64,000 nucleotides of DNA from Dokdonella koreensis DS-123 (GTDB lineage: Bacteria; Pseudomonadota; Gammaproteobacteria; Xanthomonadales; Rhodanobacteraceae). Location: assembly GCF_001632775.1 (NCBI RefSeq), contig NZ_CP015249.1:4196686-4260685 (forward strand). Direction: 5' to 3'. How positions within the stretch are numbered: the stretch's first letter is position 1; every line of letters begins with the position of its first letter. This document shows positions 1 through 9,859 of the stretch, in pieces. The notes beneath the pieces were generated by a model. That model was given only the letters and a program-made list of their open reading frames with translations, made no database searches and was not told the origin of the DNA. The position numbers were made by a program, and so were the translations under genes.

Positions 1-92
1 GGCGCCCGGCGGCGTTGCAACCCTTGGCCAGACGGCCAACCGGATCACCGCGCCAGAGGCCTTCGCACCCAGCTCGACGTCCATGACACGCG

Positions 93-1070
93 CTAGCAGT
101 CCGGCGGCGGTCCGGCGGCGCCGGACACCGGCACCTGACGCCCGCTGATCAGGCAGAACCCGACGATGCCGGCGACGATCAGCAGCGCGCCGCCGAGCGC
201 TGCCCCGCTCGGCCAGGCCTCGCCGAGGAACAGCACGCCGAGCAGCGTCGCGAACAGCAGTTCGGTGGCCTGCATCGCCTCGACCGCGGCGAGCGCCGTG
301 GGATCGGTGCGCACCTGCTCGGTCGCGGCGAAGAACAGCACCGTCGCGATCACGCCCGAGGTCACGGCGACGCCGGCGGCCGACAGCGTCTGCGTCGCCG
401 ACGGCGGACCGGCCTGCTGCCAGCCCCAGACGGCCAGCGCCAGCCAGGCCGGGAGGCTCATCACCGTCATGCCGAACACGCGCTGCAGCGTGCCCAGCGT
501 CGTGCCGGTGCGCTCCAGGTGCAGCAGGATCATCCGGTTGCCGAGCGGATAGGCGAAGGCCGACACGACGACGCAGCCGAGCGCGATCCAGCCGGCACGG
601 TCCAGCCGCCCGTCGGCATGCGCCAGTTGCAGCAGCAGCACGCCGGCGACCACCACCAGTCCGACCGCGAAGGCCGGCAGCGGGATGCGGCGACGTGCGT
701 CGTCGTAGATCAGCGGCGACATCAGCATGCCGGCGATCACCGTGACCTGGAAGCTGCCGGCCACCAGCCAGGACGGTCCGCTGGCCGCGGCATAGGTCAG
801 GCAGGCGCAGAACACGCCGAAGCCGACCAGGCTCCACAGCAGCCACACCCCGGCGTGGCGGACCAGTGCGCGCGGCAGTGCGCCGAGGCCGCCGGCGAAC
901 GGCAGCACCGCGGCCAGCAGCGGCAGCGTGATCAGGTAGCGCAAGGCGGCGGTCCACGCCCAATGGCCGCCGCTGGTGGCGGCGACGCGGTTCAACACGT
1001 AGGTGAACGTGAAGAACAGCGCGGAGACCAGGGCGACCAGGATCGCCGCGAGTGCCCGGCGGCGCGTCAC
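93..1070 (-). CDS. EamA/DMT-family membrane exporter, last gene of the bio operon
   Basis: The product is about 325 residues and almost entirely hydrophobic, with roughly ten predicted membrane segments, as expected for the drug/metabolite transporter superfamily. A conserved late segment reads EAMQATELLFATLLG, followed by a GEAWPSG loop before the last helix, which is typical of EamA-type carriers. The GTG start at 1070 overlaps the bioC stop in a GTGA, so translation is probably coupled to bioC. The reading frame stays open further upstream, but that part is a shadow of bioC. The substrate is unknown. Its place at the end of the biotin operon suggests export or import of a biotin-related compound, which is inference only. 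Confidence 0.85.
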   Translation of the reverse strand: MTRRRALAAILVALVSALFFTFTYVLNRVAATSGGHWAWTAALRYLITLPLLAAVLPFAGGLGALPRALVRHAGVWLLWSLVGFGVFCACLTYAAASGPSWLVAGSFQVTVIAGMLMSPLIYDDARRRIPLPAFAVGLVVVAGVLLLQLAHADGRLDRAGWIALGCVVVSAFAYPLGNRMILLHLERTGTTLGTLQRVFGMTVMSLPAWLALAVWGWQQAGPPSATQTLSAAGVAVTSGVIATVLFFAATEQVRTDPTALAAVEAMQATELLFATLLGVLFLGEAWPSGAALGGALLIVAGIVGFCLISGRQVPVSGAAGPPPDC

Positions 1071-1963
1071 GGCGTACGCGCCCGGCGGCTGCCGCGCAGG
1101 CGCTCGATCGGGAAGCTGGCCAGGTCGCCGCCCCGCGTGCGGCGCGGCTGCCCGGGCTCCGGCGCGAAGGCCTGCGCGTAGATGACCTCGTAGGTGGCCG
1201 GCAGGCGGCCCTCGACGCGGAAGGCCTCGTAGGCCTCGATCGCACGGCGCAGGCGTGTCTTGCCGGTCAGTGCGCGGCTGCGTGCGGTATCGGCATTGGT
1301 CGCGCCGATCGCGCGCAGTTCGTGCATCAGCGTGAGCGCGTCGGCGTAGGTCAGCGTGAAGACGTCGCGTTCGAGGACCGGGTCGCGGAAGCCCGCGGCG
1401 AGCAGACCGTCGCCGACGGTCTGCAGGTCCAGGAACCGGCTGACGTGCGGCTGGTCGTCGACCGCCGAGAACGCCGCGCGCAGCTCGCCGAGCGTCTCCG
1501 GCCCGAACGTGCTGAACAGCAGCAGCCCGCCGGGCCTGAGCACGCGGCGGAACTCGTCGTGGACGGCGGCGAGGTCGCTGCTCCATTGCAGGCACAGGTT
1601 CGAATAGATCAGGTCGAAGCTCGCATCGGCGAACGGCAGCGCCTGGGCGTCACCGGCCACGCGTGCGAACGGCCGCAGCCAGCCGGCATGGCGGCGCGCG
1701 GCCTGCAGCATCGGCAGGGCGATGTCCATCGCGACCACCTGCGCCTTGCCGTAGCGCCGGCGCAGCTGCGCGGTGCCGCGGCCGGTCCCGCAGCCGACGT
1801 CGAGCACCTGTCGCGGTGTGAGCGGCAGGTGGTCCAGGCGTTCCTGCAAGCGCAGCTCGACCTCGGCCTGCAGCACGGCATGGGCTTCGTAGCTGGCGGC
1901 GGCGCGGCCGAAGGCCTTGCGCACGTGCGCGCTGTCGAACGGTGCGCCGTCCGGGCCGCTCAT
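1067..1963 (-). CDS. bioC: Malonyl-[ACP] O-methyltransferase BioC
   Basis: BioC methylates the free carboxyl of malonyl-ACP with S-adenosylmethionine, which lets the fatty-acid elongation enzymes build the pimeloyl chain for biotin. The 298-residue product opens with VRKAFGRAAASYEAHAVLQ, the usual BioC start, and carries SAM motif I VLDVGCGTGRGT and the Class I motif SNLCLQW. Two membrane segments are absent, as expected for a cytosolic enzyme. Its ATG overlaps the bioH stop (ATGA) and its own stop overlaps the exporter start, so it sits in a tightly coupled operon. The call is secure from the motifs together with the adjacent bioH and bioF. Confidence 0.95.
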   Translation of the reverse strand: MSGPDGAPFDSAHVRKAFGRAAASYEAHAVLQAEVELRLQERLDHLPLTPRQVLDVGCGTGRGTAQLRRRYGKAQVVAMDIALPMLQAARRHAGWLRPFARVAGDAQALPFADASFDLIYSNLCLQWSSDLAAVHDEFRRVLRPGGLLLFSTFGPETLGELRAAFSAVDDQPHVSRFLDLQTVGDGLLAAGFRDPVLERDVFTLTYADALTLMHELRAIGATNADTARSRALTGKTRLRRAIEAYEAFRVEGRLPATYEVIYAQAFAPEPGQPRRTRGGDLASFPIERLRGSRRARTP

Positions 1964-2739
1964 GCCGCGGCCTCTGTGCCGAGGAAGGCGTCGACCGCGT
2001 CGGCGACCGCCTCGGCATGGCTGAGGAAGGGCGCGTGACCGGCGGCCAGTTCCAGGTAGTGCCCGCCGGGCGCGTGCTCGGCCGCCCAGCGCATCGCGCC
2101 GGCCGGGATCAGGCGGTCGCGCCGGCCGGCGATCCACAGGCTCGGCACCGTGAGCGTCGCCAGTTCGGCGCGCAGGTCGGTGGTATCGAGGATCGCCAGG
2201 CCGTCGCAGAGCACGGCCGCATCCGGCTCGCCGCGCGCGAACACCTGCTGGCGCAACGCGCGCAGTTCGCTCTGCGCCTCGGGCGAACCGAGCGTCTCCA
2301 GCACCAGGAAGCGCTCGATCGTCGCGTGATAGGACGTGCCCAATCCGTCGGCGAAGGCACGGAACGTCTCGGCGCCCACGCCGTGCGGCCAGTCCGCGCC
2401 GACGACGAAGCGCGGGCTGGCGGCGATCGCGACCAGTGCACGCACGTGGCCGGGCCGGTCGAGCGCGCCGCGCAGCGCGACCAGGCCGCCGAGCGACCAG
2501 CCGAGCCACGCCGCCGGCGGCGTGGCCGCGGCGATCGCGTGCGCGCAGGCGGCCGGATCGAGCGCGCCGGGCGCGTAGTCGCGGCTGGCGCCGTGACCGG
2601 GCAGGTCCACCAGGTGCAGCGTGTACCGCGCGGCCAGCGCCGCGACCAGCGGCGCGAAGATGCCGCTGTGCATGGCCCAGCCGTGGATCAGGACGAGGTC
2701 CGGGCCGCGGCCCGTGGTTTGGATATGCATGAGGGCCAT
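1960..2739 (-). CDS. bioH: Pimeloyl-[ACP] methyl ester carboxylesterase BioH
   Basis: BioH removes the methyl group from pimeloyl-ACP methyl ester and so ends the BioC-started chain-building phase. The product is an alpha/beta hydrolase of 259 residues with the motifs LIHGWAMHSG near the N terminus, the nucleophile elbow GWSLGG, the acid-region AGRRDRLIP, and the His in AAGHAPFLSH. These give a complete Ser-Asp-His triad. Two in-frame ATG codons lie nine bases apart (2739 and 2730); the first is used here. The stop overlaps the bioC start. The gene lies 49 bases after the small unknown gene, the only loose junction in the operon. Confidence 0.95.
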   Translation of the reverse strand: MALMHIQTTGRGPDLVLIHGWAMHSGIFAPLVAALAARYTLHLVDLPGHGASRDYAPGALDPAACAHAIAAATPPAAWLGWSLGGLVALRGALDRPGHVRALVAIAASPRFVVGADWPHGVGAETFRAFADGLGTSYHATIERFLVLETLGSPEAQSELRALRQQVFARGEPDAAVLCDGLAILDTTDLRAELATLTVPSLWIAGRRDRLIPAGAMRWAAEHAPGGHYLELAAGHAPFLSHAEAVADAVDAFLGTEAAA

Positions 2740-2788
2740 GGTCAGGGCAGATCGGCAGCCAGGGGCCGCGACCGGAAGGCGAAATCGT

Positions 2789-3159
2789 TCATTGCGGCGA
2801 CTCCATCCGCCGCTGGCGCCGGATGCGCGGCGCCAGCAGCCGCCAGAGGTGATCGGCGTAGCCGCGCATGCAGCCGTCCAGGCGCAGCCAGCCCGGCCGC
2901 CGCGACCGGCGCAGGATCGTCGATGCCAGCCAGTCCGGGTCGAAGCCGTCCCAGACACCGGCCGGGACCCGCAGGTTGCCGCGCAGCACCGGATGCACTT
3001 CGTGCAGCAGGATCGCCTGCAATTCCGCTTCGGCATACGGCGAGGCGGCGGCCGCGCGGGCGGCCCACCGGACCTCCCGGCGGTAATCGGTATCGAGGTA
3101 CAGCGCCGAGAAGGCTTTCCATACCGGCCGCCGCGCGTCGATGTCGTCCGCCGCCGGCC

Positions 3160-3163
<4 letters not shown>
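2789..3163 (-). CDS. Small uncharacterised protein inside the bio operon (DUF7079-like)
   Basis: The 124-residue soluble product has no signal peptide and no membrane segment. It contains a conserved-looking stretch (RRPVWKAFSALYLDTDY, then SPYAEAELQAILLHEVHPVL and GVWDGFDPDWL), which resembles small proteins grouped as DUF7079; that match is from memory and is tentative. Its ATG overlaps the bioF stop (ATGA), so it is translated with bioF. The C terminus is Arg-rich. No catalytic motif is recognisable. The position between bioF and bioH suggests a role tied to biotin synthesis or simple genomic hitch-hiking; the sequence alone does not decide. Confidence 0.75.
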
Positions 3164-4329
<1,166 letters not shown>

Positions 4330-4409
4330 GGCCGGTACCCGGCGGCGGGGCCGCCGCGCCCGGCGAAACTGCGTAGACTGGCGCGCGCACAGAAGCAGGA
4401 GCGGTGTTC

Positions 4410-5690
4410 ATGCATTACGACATCGTCGTGGTCGGCGGCGGCGCGGGCGGATTGGAGCTGGCCGCGCGGCTGGGCCGGAAACTCGGGCGCCGCGACGGCC
4501 CCTCCAGCGTGCTGCTGATCGACCGCTCGGTCTTCCACATCTGGAAGCCGACCCTGCACGAGGTCGCGGCCGGCACGCTCGATGCGCACCAGGAAGGCCT
4601 GTCCTACATGATCCTGGCGCGCCGCAACCACTTCAGCTACTCGCCCGGCGAGATCATCGGCCTGGACCCGCAGGCCAAGCGCATCACGCTGGGCGAGATG
4701 CGCGACGAGACGGGGCACCAGGTGGTGCCCGAGCGCACGATCAGCTACACCCACGCCGTCCTCGCGCTCGGCAGCGGCTCGAACTTCTTCGGCACGCCGG
4801 GCGCCGCCGAGCACGCCTACGTGCTGGAACGCGCCAGCGACGCGGAGCGTTTCCAGCGCCACCTGCTGGCGGCCTTCACGCGGGCGGCCTTCGCCGAGCA
4901 CCGCAGCCTGGGCATCGCGATCGTCGGCGCCGGCGCGACCGGCGTGGAGCTGTCGGCCGAACTGCTCGAGGCGCATGCCCTGCTGCAGGAGGGCTTCCGC
5001 GCCGACCAGCGCTTCCGGCTCGACATCACCCTGGTGGAGGCCGCGCCGCGCATCCTGGCCGGCCTGCCGGAGAAGATCTCGGCGCAGGCGCAACTGGCGC
5101 TGGAACGCAAGAACGTGCGTGTGCTCACGGCGACGCCGGTCACCGAGGTCCGCGCCGACGCCCTGGTGACCGCGCAGGGCGAGATCGCCGCCGACCTGAT
5201 CGTCTGGGCGGCCGGCATCAAGGCCGCCGATGCCAATACGCGGCTGGGCCTCAGCGTCAACCGCGCCAACCAGTTCGTCGTCGACGATCACCTGCGCACG
5301 GGCGCACCGGATCTGTACGCGCTCGGCGACTGCGCCGCCTGCCCGTGGGGCGAGAAGCTGGTCCCCGCGCGCGCGCAGGCCGCACACCAGCAGGCCAGCT
5401 ACCTGGCGAAGGTGCTGCTGGCGCGCCGGCGCGAGCGCAGCCACGACGCGCCGTTCGTCTACCGCGACTTCGGCTCGCTGGTCTCGCTGGGCGAGAACCG
5501 CGGCGTCGGCTCGCTGATGGGCGGGCTCGGCGGCCCGAACTTCTTCGTCGAGGGCCTGATCGCCAAGTGGATGTACATGTCGCTGCATCTGAATCACCAC
5601 CGCGCGATCCTCGGCACCGGCAACACCCTCGTGCTGGCACTGGCGCGCCTGCTGCAGCGGCGCGTGTCGGGACGCCTGAAGTTGCATTGA
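4410..5690 (+). CDS. ndh: Type II NADH dehydrogenase (NAD(P)/FAD-dependent oxidoreductase)
   Basis: The enzyme oxidises NADH and reduces quinone at the membrane without pumping protons. The 426-residue product has an N-terminal FAD-binding fold (IVVVGGGAGGLELAARLG), a second Rossmann motif for NADH near residue 170 (IAIVGAGATGVELSAEL), and the late FAD motif LYALGDCAACPWG. The C-terminal part WMYMSLHLNHHRAILG looks like the amphipathic membrane-contact region of NDH-2 enzymes. ATG 4410 is preferred over GTG 4404 because an AGGAG lies 8 bases upstream of the ATG. It is transcribed divergently from bioF and convergently with bioB, and no functional tie to biotin is obvious. Confidence 0.92.
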   Translation: MHYDIVVVGGGAGGLELAARLGRKLGRRDGPSSVLLIDRSVFHIWKPTLHEVAAGTLDAHQEGLSYMILARRNHFSYSPGEIIGLDPQAKRITLGEMRDETGHQVVPERTISYTHAVLALGSGSNFFGTPGAAEHAYVLERASDAERFQRHLLAAFTRAAFAEHRSLGIAIVGAGATGVELSAELLEAHALLQEGFRADQRFRLDITLVEAAPRILAGLPEKISAQAQLALERKNVRVLTATPVTEVRADALVTAQGEIAADLIVWAAGIKAADANTRLGLSVNRANQFVVDDHLRTGAPDLYALGDCAACPWGEKLVPARAQAAHQQASYLAKVLLARRRERSHDAPFVYRDFGSLVSLGENRGVGSLMGGLGGPNFFVEGLIAKWMYMSLHLNHHRAILGTGNTLVLALARLLQRRVSGRLKLH

Positions 5691-5726
5691 GCCCTCGCCT
5701 GCCGGCGCGGTGCCGGCCGGAGCGGT

Positions 5727-6758
5727 TCAGGCCGCCGCGTCGACGTCGCAGGGCTCGACGATGTCGGCATGCACGGTCGTGCCGCCGTGGTGGTCGTCGG
5801 TGAGCACTACCTCCAGCGGATGGATGCCCAGGCGCGCGAACAGCGCGCGGTCGGCCTCGACGTCGGGATTGCCGGTGGTCAGCAGCTTCTCGCCGTAGAA
5901 GATCGAGTTGGCGCCGGCGAAGAAGCACAGCGCCTGCAGCTCGTCGTTCATCTCCGCCCGGCCGGCCGACAGCCGCACCATCGAGAGCGGCATCAGGATG
6001 CGCGCCACGGCGATCGTGCGCACGAACTCGAACGGATCGAGCAGGGCCGTGCCGGCCAGCGGCGTGCCCTCCACCTGCACCAGGCGGTTGATCGGCACCG
6101 ACTGCGGATGCTCGGGCAGCGTCGCCAGCGTACGCAGCAGGCCGGCGCGCTGCGTGCGCGATTCGCCCATGCCGACGATGCCGCCGCAGCAGGTCTTGAG
6201 GCCGGCGTCGCGCACGTGGCCGAGCGTATCGAGCCGGTCCTGGTAGTCGCGGGTGGAGATGATGTCGCCGTAGAAGTCGGGCGCCGTGTCGAGGTTGTGG
6301 TTGTAGTAGTCCAGGCCCGCCGCCTTGAGCCGCCGTGCCTGATCGCCCGTCAGCATGCCGAGCGTCGCGCAGGTTTCCATGCCGAGCGCCTTGACCGCGC
6401 CGACGATGCCGGCGACCTTCTCGACGTCGCGGTCCTTCAGCGAGCGCCAGGCCGCGCCCATGCAGAAGCGCGTCGCGCCCGCTTCGCGGGCCTGCCGCGC
6501 CTTGTGCACGACGGCCGGCAGCGCCATCAGCTTCTCCGCCTGGACGCCGGTCGCGTAGCGCGCCGCCTGCGGGCAGTAGGCGCAGTCCTCGGGGCAGCCG
6601 CCGGTCTTGATCGACAGCAGCGTCGAGACCTGCACCGCGTTGACGTCGTGATGGGCGCGATGAACCTCGTGCGCGCGATGCAGCAGGTCCGCGAACGGCA
6701 GGTCGAACAGCGCGACCGTCTCTTCGACGGTCCAGTCGTGGCGCAAGGTGGCGGTCAT
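5727..6758 (-). CDS. bioB: Biotin synthase BioB
   Basis: BioB is a radical-SAM enzyme that inserts sulfur into dethiobiotin. The 343-residue product contains the cluster-binding motif [12 protein letters not shown] (CxxxCxxC for the 4Fe-4S cluster), [12 protein letters not shown], the YYNHNLDT segment and the [11 protein letters not shown] block that helps bind the 2Fe-2S cluster. The reading frame is open far upstream, but the family start MTATLRHDW at 6758 gives the normal length. bioB is alone on its strand and about 1.4 kb from bioF, so it has its own promoter. A palindrome resembling a BirA operator lies just upstream (6811-6844). Confidence 0.96.
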   Translation of the reverse strand: MTATLRHDWTVEETVALFDLPFADLLHRAHEVHRAHHDVNAVQVSTLLSIKTGGCPEDCAYCPQAARYATGVQAEKLMALPAVVHKARQAREAGATRFCMGAAWRSLKDRDVEKVAGIVGAVKALGMETCATLGMLTGDQARRLKAAGLDYYNHNLDTAPDFYGDIISTRDYQDRLDTLGHVRDAGLKTCCGGIVGMGESRTQRAGLLRTLATLPEHPQSVPINRLVQVEGTPLAGTALLDPFEFVRTIAVARILMPLSMVRLSAGRAEMNDELQALCFFAGANSIFYGEKLLTTGNPDVEADRALFARLGIHPLEVVLTDDHHGGTTVHADIVEPCDVDAAA

Positions 6759-6810
6759 GCGGCTTCCGGCTCCGGTAAAGTGGCGCGAGTCTGGAGGCCG
6801 GCACGGAGGG

Positions 6811-6844
6811 CTGTCAACTTGGCGGCGTATGCAAAGGTTGACAG
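6811..6844. promoter_or_regulatory. BirA-like biotin operator upstream of bioB
   Basis: Two perfect 8-bp inverted arms, CTGTCAAC and GTTGACAG, are separated by 18 bases. This arm sequence and spacing resemble the BirA repressor box (TTGTtAACC–N15/16–GGTTaACAA). It lies 53 bases before the bioB ATG, where a bioB promoter would be, and overlaps the predicted first codons of comF. The match is by eye, and the presence of a DNA-binding BirA in this genome is not known from this window. Confidence 0.5.
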
Positions 6845-7535
6845 CTGGGCGGCCCGGTTGCTGCGCCGGATCCTGGTGCCGCGCTGCCTGCTCTGCGGCG
6901 ATGCCGGCGCCGATGGCCGCGACCTGTGCAACGGCTGTCGCGCCGACATGCCCGCCAATACCGTCCGCTGTGCACGCTGCGCGCTGCCGCTGCCGATGGC
7001 CGCCCCGCACTGCGGGGCCTGCATCCGCCGCCCGCCGCCGTTCACCGCGGCCTGGGCCGCGTTCCGCTACGCGCACCCGCTGGACCTGCTGGAAACGCGA
7101 TTCAAGTTCGGCGGCGACCTGGCCGCCGGCCGCGTGCTGGCCGACCTGATGATCGAACGGACGCGCCTGGACCCGCCGGCGCGGCCCGACGCCCTGCTGT
7201 GCGTGCCGCTGCACACCGGCCGGTTGCGCCGGCGCGGCTACAACCAGGCGCTGGAACTGGCCCGGCCGCTGGCGCGCGCGCTCGACCTGCCGTTGCTGCA
7301 CGACGCACTGGTGCGCACCCGGGCCACGTCCGCCCAGACCGGCCTGGAGGCGCCGGCGCGCCGGCGCAATCTGCGCGGGGCGCTGGCCCTGCGGGCGGGT
7401 ATCGCGCTGCCCGCCCATGTGGCGGTGCTCGACGACGTCATGACCACCGGTGCGACCCTGGGCGAATGCGCCCGCGTGCTGGCGGCTGCCGGTGTCGCGC
7501 GCGTCGATGCCTGGGCGCTGGCGCGCGCACCGTGA
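6819..7535 (+). CDS. comF: ComF family phosphoribosyltransferase-like protein
   Basis: ComF proteins are needed for taking up single-stranded DNA into the cytoplasm during natural transformation. The 238-residue product has the expected N-terminal zinc-binding cysteines (CLLCGD, LCNGC, CARC, CGAC), a central FKFGGD segment and [12 protein letters not shown] motif, and a C-terminal PRPP-binding signature [18 protein letters not shown] start at 6819 is chosen because GGAGGG lies 8 bases upstream and the length fits the family. No ATG is available; a GTG at 6877 would begin too close to the first cysteine pair. It is divergent from bioB, a common neighbour arrangement in this order. Confidence 0.88.
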   Translation: MAAYAKVDSWAARLLRRILVPRCLLCGDAGADGRDLCNGCRADMPANTVRCARCALPLPMAAPHCGACIRRPPPFTAAWAAFRYAHPLDLLETRFKFGGDLAAGRVLADLMIERTRLDPPARPDALLCVPLHTGRLRRRGYNQALELARPLARALDLPLLHDALVRTRATSAQTGLEAPARRRNLRGALALRAGIALPAHVAVLDDVMTTGATLGECARVLAAAGVARVDAWALARAP

Positions 7536-7549
7536 GGACGGCGGCGCAG

Positions 7550-7577
7550 CCGATGCGCCGGCAGCGCGCCGCATCGG
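7550..7577. terminator. GC hairpin after comF
   Basis: Eight-base arms CCGATGCG and CGCATCGG flank a 12-base loop, 14 bases after the comF stop. There is no T-run, so it may be a weak or Rho-assisted end, or only a structure at the 3' end of the message. Confidence 0.3.
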
Positions 7578-7677
7578 ACACGCGCTCCGCGCCGTGACCG
7601 GTGTGAGCCGTCGCGCGTGAGCCGGTTTCGCGGTATTTGCCGCCTTCTGAAAGGTCACCCGTCCAAGGAGCCTTTCG

Positions 7678-8985
7678 ATGTCGTCGAGCACCCGTGTCCT
7701 GGGTTTCATCCTGCTGTCGCTGCTGGGCGGCCTGCTGGCCGGCATGCCGGCGCCGGCGCGCGCCCAGTGGACCGTCACCGGCGTCGACGTGCCGGACCTG
7801 GCCGCGTTCGACCAGCAGATGCAGCAGCTGATGACGACGCGCAACACGCCTTCGGGCGCGATCGCCGTCGCCTGGCAGGGCCGCCTGGTGCTGGCGCGCG
7901 GCTACTCGTGGAATCCCGGCCCGGACGACATCGTCACCCAGCCCGATTCGCTGTTCCGCATCGCCAGCTGCAGCAAGCCGATCACCTCGACCCTGGTCAA
8001 CCGCCTGATCCAGGACGGCCACCTGGCGCCCGACGACACCATCGGCCAGTACGTGGACCTGACGCCGCGGCCCGGCACGACCGCCGATCCGCGACTGGCC
8101 ACGGTGACCGTGCGCAACCTGCTCGAGATGCTCGGCGGCTTCGGCGATCCGGCCACCCTCGGCTACGACCCGGTGTTCCGCGACACCGCCGTCGCACAGG
8201 GCCTGGGCATCGCGCTGCCGGTCTCTCATGCCGACGTGATCCGCTACCAGAGCGGCGTGGCGCTGGTGGCCGCCCCGGGGACGACCTACCACTACAGCAA
8301 CTACGGCTACAAGCTGCTCGGCCGCGTCATCGAGGCCGCCAGCGGCCAGTCCTACGAGCGCTACGCGCAGCGCATGCTCAACCGGATCGGCGTGTGGAAC
8401 CTGCGCCTGGCCCGGGCGCGGCGCGAAGAACGCGCGCCCGGCGAAGTGGCCTACCGCTCCGGCGGCCAGGGCCCGAGCGTGATCGACGCCACCGGTGTGC
8501 TGCGCCCCTGGGAATACGGCGGCTCGATCAACCAGGACACGATGGACGCCTATGGCGGCTGGGTCGCCTCGGCGCCCGAGCTGCTGCGCTGGATGACCAA
8601 TCTCGATGCGCCCCAGGCGCCGAACGCGATCCTCGATCAGGCCTCGCTCGACCGCATGTTCGCGCTGCCGCAGAACTATCCGCTGCCGTACACGCCAGGC
8701 AGCTACTACTACGCCAGCGGCTGGGCCGTGCGCGACTACGGCGCACAGGGCCGTACGACCTTTCACGCCGGCAGCCTGCCGTCCACCGCGAGCTACGTCG
8801 TGCGCTACCGCAACGGCTTCGAGATCGTGATCCTCCTGAACCGCCGCAACGAGAACAATCCCGACGACACCAGCAACGCGATGGACGCCGCGGTCTGGGC
8901 CGCCTACGGCCAGGTCACCCGTTGGCCGTCGCACGACCTGTTCGCGCAGGTGCTGCCGACGATCCTGCGCGACGGCTTCGACTGA
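7678..8985 (+). CDS. Secreted serine hydrolase, class C beta-lactamase/PBP4*-like fold
   Basis: The 435-residue product begins with a signal peptide (hydrophobic residues 7-22, cut near ARA-QW around residue 29), so it is exported. It has the three motifs of the beta-lactamase-related serine hydrolases: SCSK (Ser97, Lys100), the YSN triad in [11 protein letters not shown], and HAG in [10 protein letters not shown] in place of the KTG box. This family includes DD-peptidases, esterases and class C beta-lactamases. The HxG box and lack of typical AmpC features point to an esterase or peptidase, not a true beta-lactamase. AAGGAG lies 7 bases before the ATG. It is convergent with the aminoglycoside kinase gene. 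Confidence 0.85.
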   Translation: MSSSTRVLGFILLSLLGGLLAGMPAPARAQWTVTGVDVPDLAAFDQQMQQLMTTRNTPSGAIAVAWQGRLVLARGYSWNPGPDDIVTQPDSLFRIASCSKPITSTLVNRLIQDGHLAPDDTIGQYVDLTPRPGTTADPRLATVTVRNLLEMLGGFGDPATLGYDPVFRDTAVAQGLGIALPVSHADVIRYQSGVALVAAPGTTYHYSNYGYKLLGRVIEAASGQSYERYAQRMLNRIGVWNLRLARARREERAPGEVAYRSGGQGPSVIDATGVLRPWEYGGSINQDTMDAYGGWVASAPELLRWMTNLDAPQAPNAILDQASLDRMFALPQNYPLPYTPGSYYYASGWAVRDYGAQGRTTFHAGSLPSTASYVVRYRNGFEIVILLNRRNENNPDDTSNAMDAAVWAAYGQVTRWPSHDLFAQVLPTILRDGFD

Positions 8986-9026
8986 CGCCCGCGCTCCGGG
9001 GCGCCGCGACGCCGGCGCGCGGTGGA

Positions 9027-9056
9027 GGCTGCGCCCGTGCGGTGCACGGCGCAGCC
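9027..9056. terminator. Hairpin between two convergent genes
   Basis: Arms of 13-14 bases (GGCTGCGCCCGTGC and GCACGGCGCAGCC, one bulge) close on a GGT loop in the 73-base gap between convergent stops at 8985 and 9059. The position suggests a two-way terminator, although neither side has a clear T-run. Confidence 0.45.
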
Positions 9057-9058
9057 GT

Positions 9059-9850
9059 TCAGAAGAACTCGTCGAGCAACCGGTAGAACGCCAGGCGGCC
9101 CGGGTCCGGCGTGACGCCGTAGCGGGCCAGGAAGGGGCCGACCCAGGCCTCGCCGAACGTCTCGGCGATGTCGCGGGCGGCCAGCGCCAGGTCCTGGTAC
9201 CGGTCGGCGACACCCAGGCGCCCGCAATCGATGAAGCCGGCGAACCGCCCCTTGTCGGCGACCAGGTTCGACAGGCAGGCGTCGCCGTGCGCGACCACGC
9301 GATCCTCGACCGCCGGCCGCGAGGCACGAAGCCGCGCCAGCAGCGCGGTCGGCGAGGCCCCGCGATGGACCTCGTCGAAATCGTCCGCGTCGACCCGGCC
9401 GGCCTCCAGCCGCGCCGCCGCCAGGGCGATGCGGCGATCGACCGCGTGATCGAACGGGCAGGTGGCCGGATCGATGCGGTGCAGGTCGCGCAGCGCATCG
9501 GCGGCGATCCGCACGCTCGTCTCCGGCCCCAGCGCCGAGGAGGCGAGGTCGCGCCCCGGCACCGCGCTCAGCAGCAGCCAGTCGCGCTCCGGGCCGAGCA
9601 CCTGGTCGAGCACGCCGGCGCACGGCCTGCCGGTCGTCGCCAGCCAGCGAAGACGCAGCGCTTCGTCGCGCAGTTCGGCGAACCGGTCGGCCACCTCGGT
9701 CTTGATGAACAGCGTCGGCCGTCCAGGAGCGACCCCTCGAAACACCGCCGCGTCCGAGCAGCCGATCGTCTGCTGCTCGACGGCATAGCCTTCGAGCGTT
9801 TCGCGCCAGCGCGCGGGCCAGGGCAGCGCCGGCTGCGTCGTCGGATCCAT
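9059..9850 (-). CDS. aph(3'): Aminoglycoside 3'-phosphotransferase, APH(3')-II type
   Basis: APH(3') enzymes use ATP to phosphorylate the 3'-hydroxyl of kanamycin- and neomycin-type drugs. The 263-residue product matches the known APH(3')-II (neo) protein along its whole length: [13 protein letters not shown] near residue 26, [23 protein letters not shown], the catalytic HGDACLSN (Asp190), the metal-binding [15 protein letters not shown] (Asp208) and the C-terminal YRLLDEFF. It does not look like a recent mobile copy, because the gene has the same high GC as its neighbours and no insertion sequence, integron or transposon end is visible. It is more likely an intrinsic chromosomal relative, like those in Stenotrophomonas and Pseudomonas. 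Downstream of ubiA on the same strand with a 9-base gap. Confidence 0.93.
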   Translation of the reverse strand: MDPTTQPALPWPARWRETLEGYAVEQQTIGCSDAAVFRGVAPGRPTLFIKTEVADRFAELRDEALRLRWLATTGRPCAGVLDQVLGPERDWLLLSAVPGRDLASSALGPETSVRIAADALRDLHRIDPATCPFDHAVDRRIALAAARLEAGRVDADDFDEVHRGASPTALLARLRASRPAVEDRVVAHGDACLSNLVADKGRFAGFIDCGRLGVADRYQDLALAARDIAETFGEAWVGPFLARYGVTPDPGRLAFYRLLDEFF

Positions 9851-9859
9851 GCGTACGCC

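Noticed and set aside
1-84. Minus-strand frame from ATG 84 to the window edge (MDVELGAKASG…)
   Set aside because: No ribosome binding site, no recognisable sequence and only 28 codons are visible; it may be the start of a further gene, but this cannot be supported.
2742-2792. 16-codon reading frame between the small unknown gene and bioH
   Set aside because: It begins in an ATGA overlap and could be a leader peptide, but is too short to support and bioH has its own start.
7678-8985. Serine hydrolase as an AmpC beta-lactamase
   Set aside because: It has SxxK and YSN, but the third box is HAG, not KTG, and sequence around it is esterase/peptidase-like.
9059-9850. Aminoglycoside kinase as part of a transposon
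   Set aside because: No inverted repeats, transposase or target duplication in the flanks, and its composition matches the neighbours.
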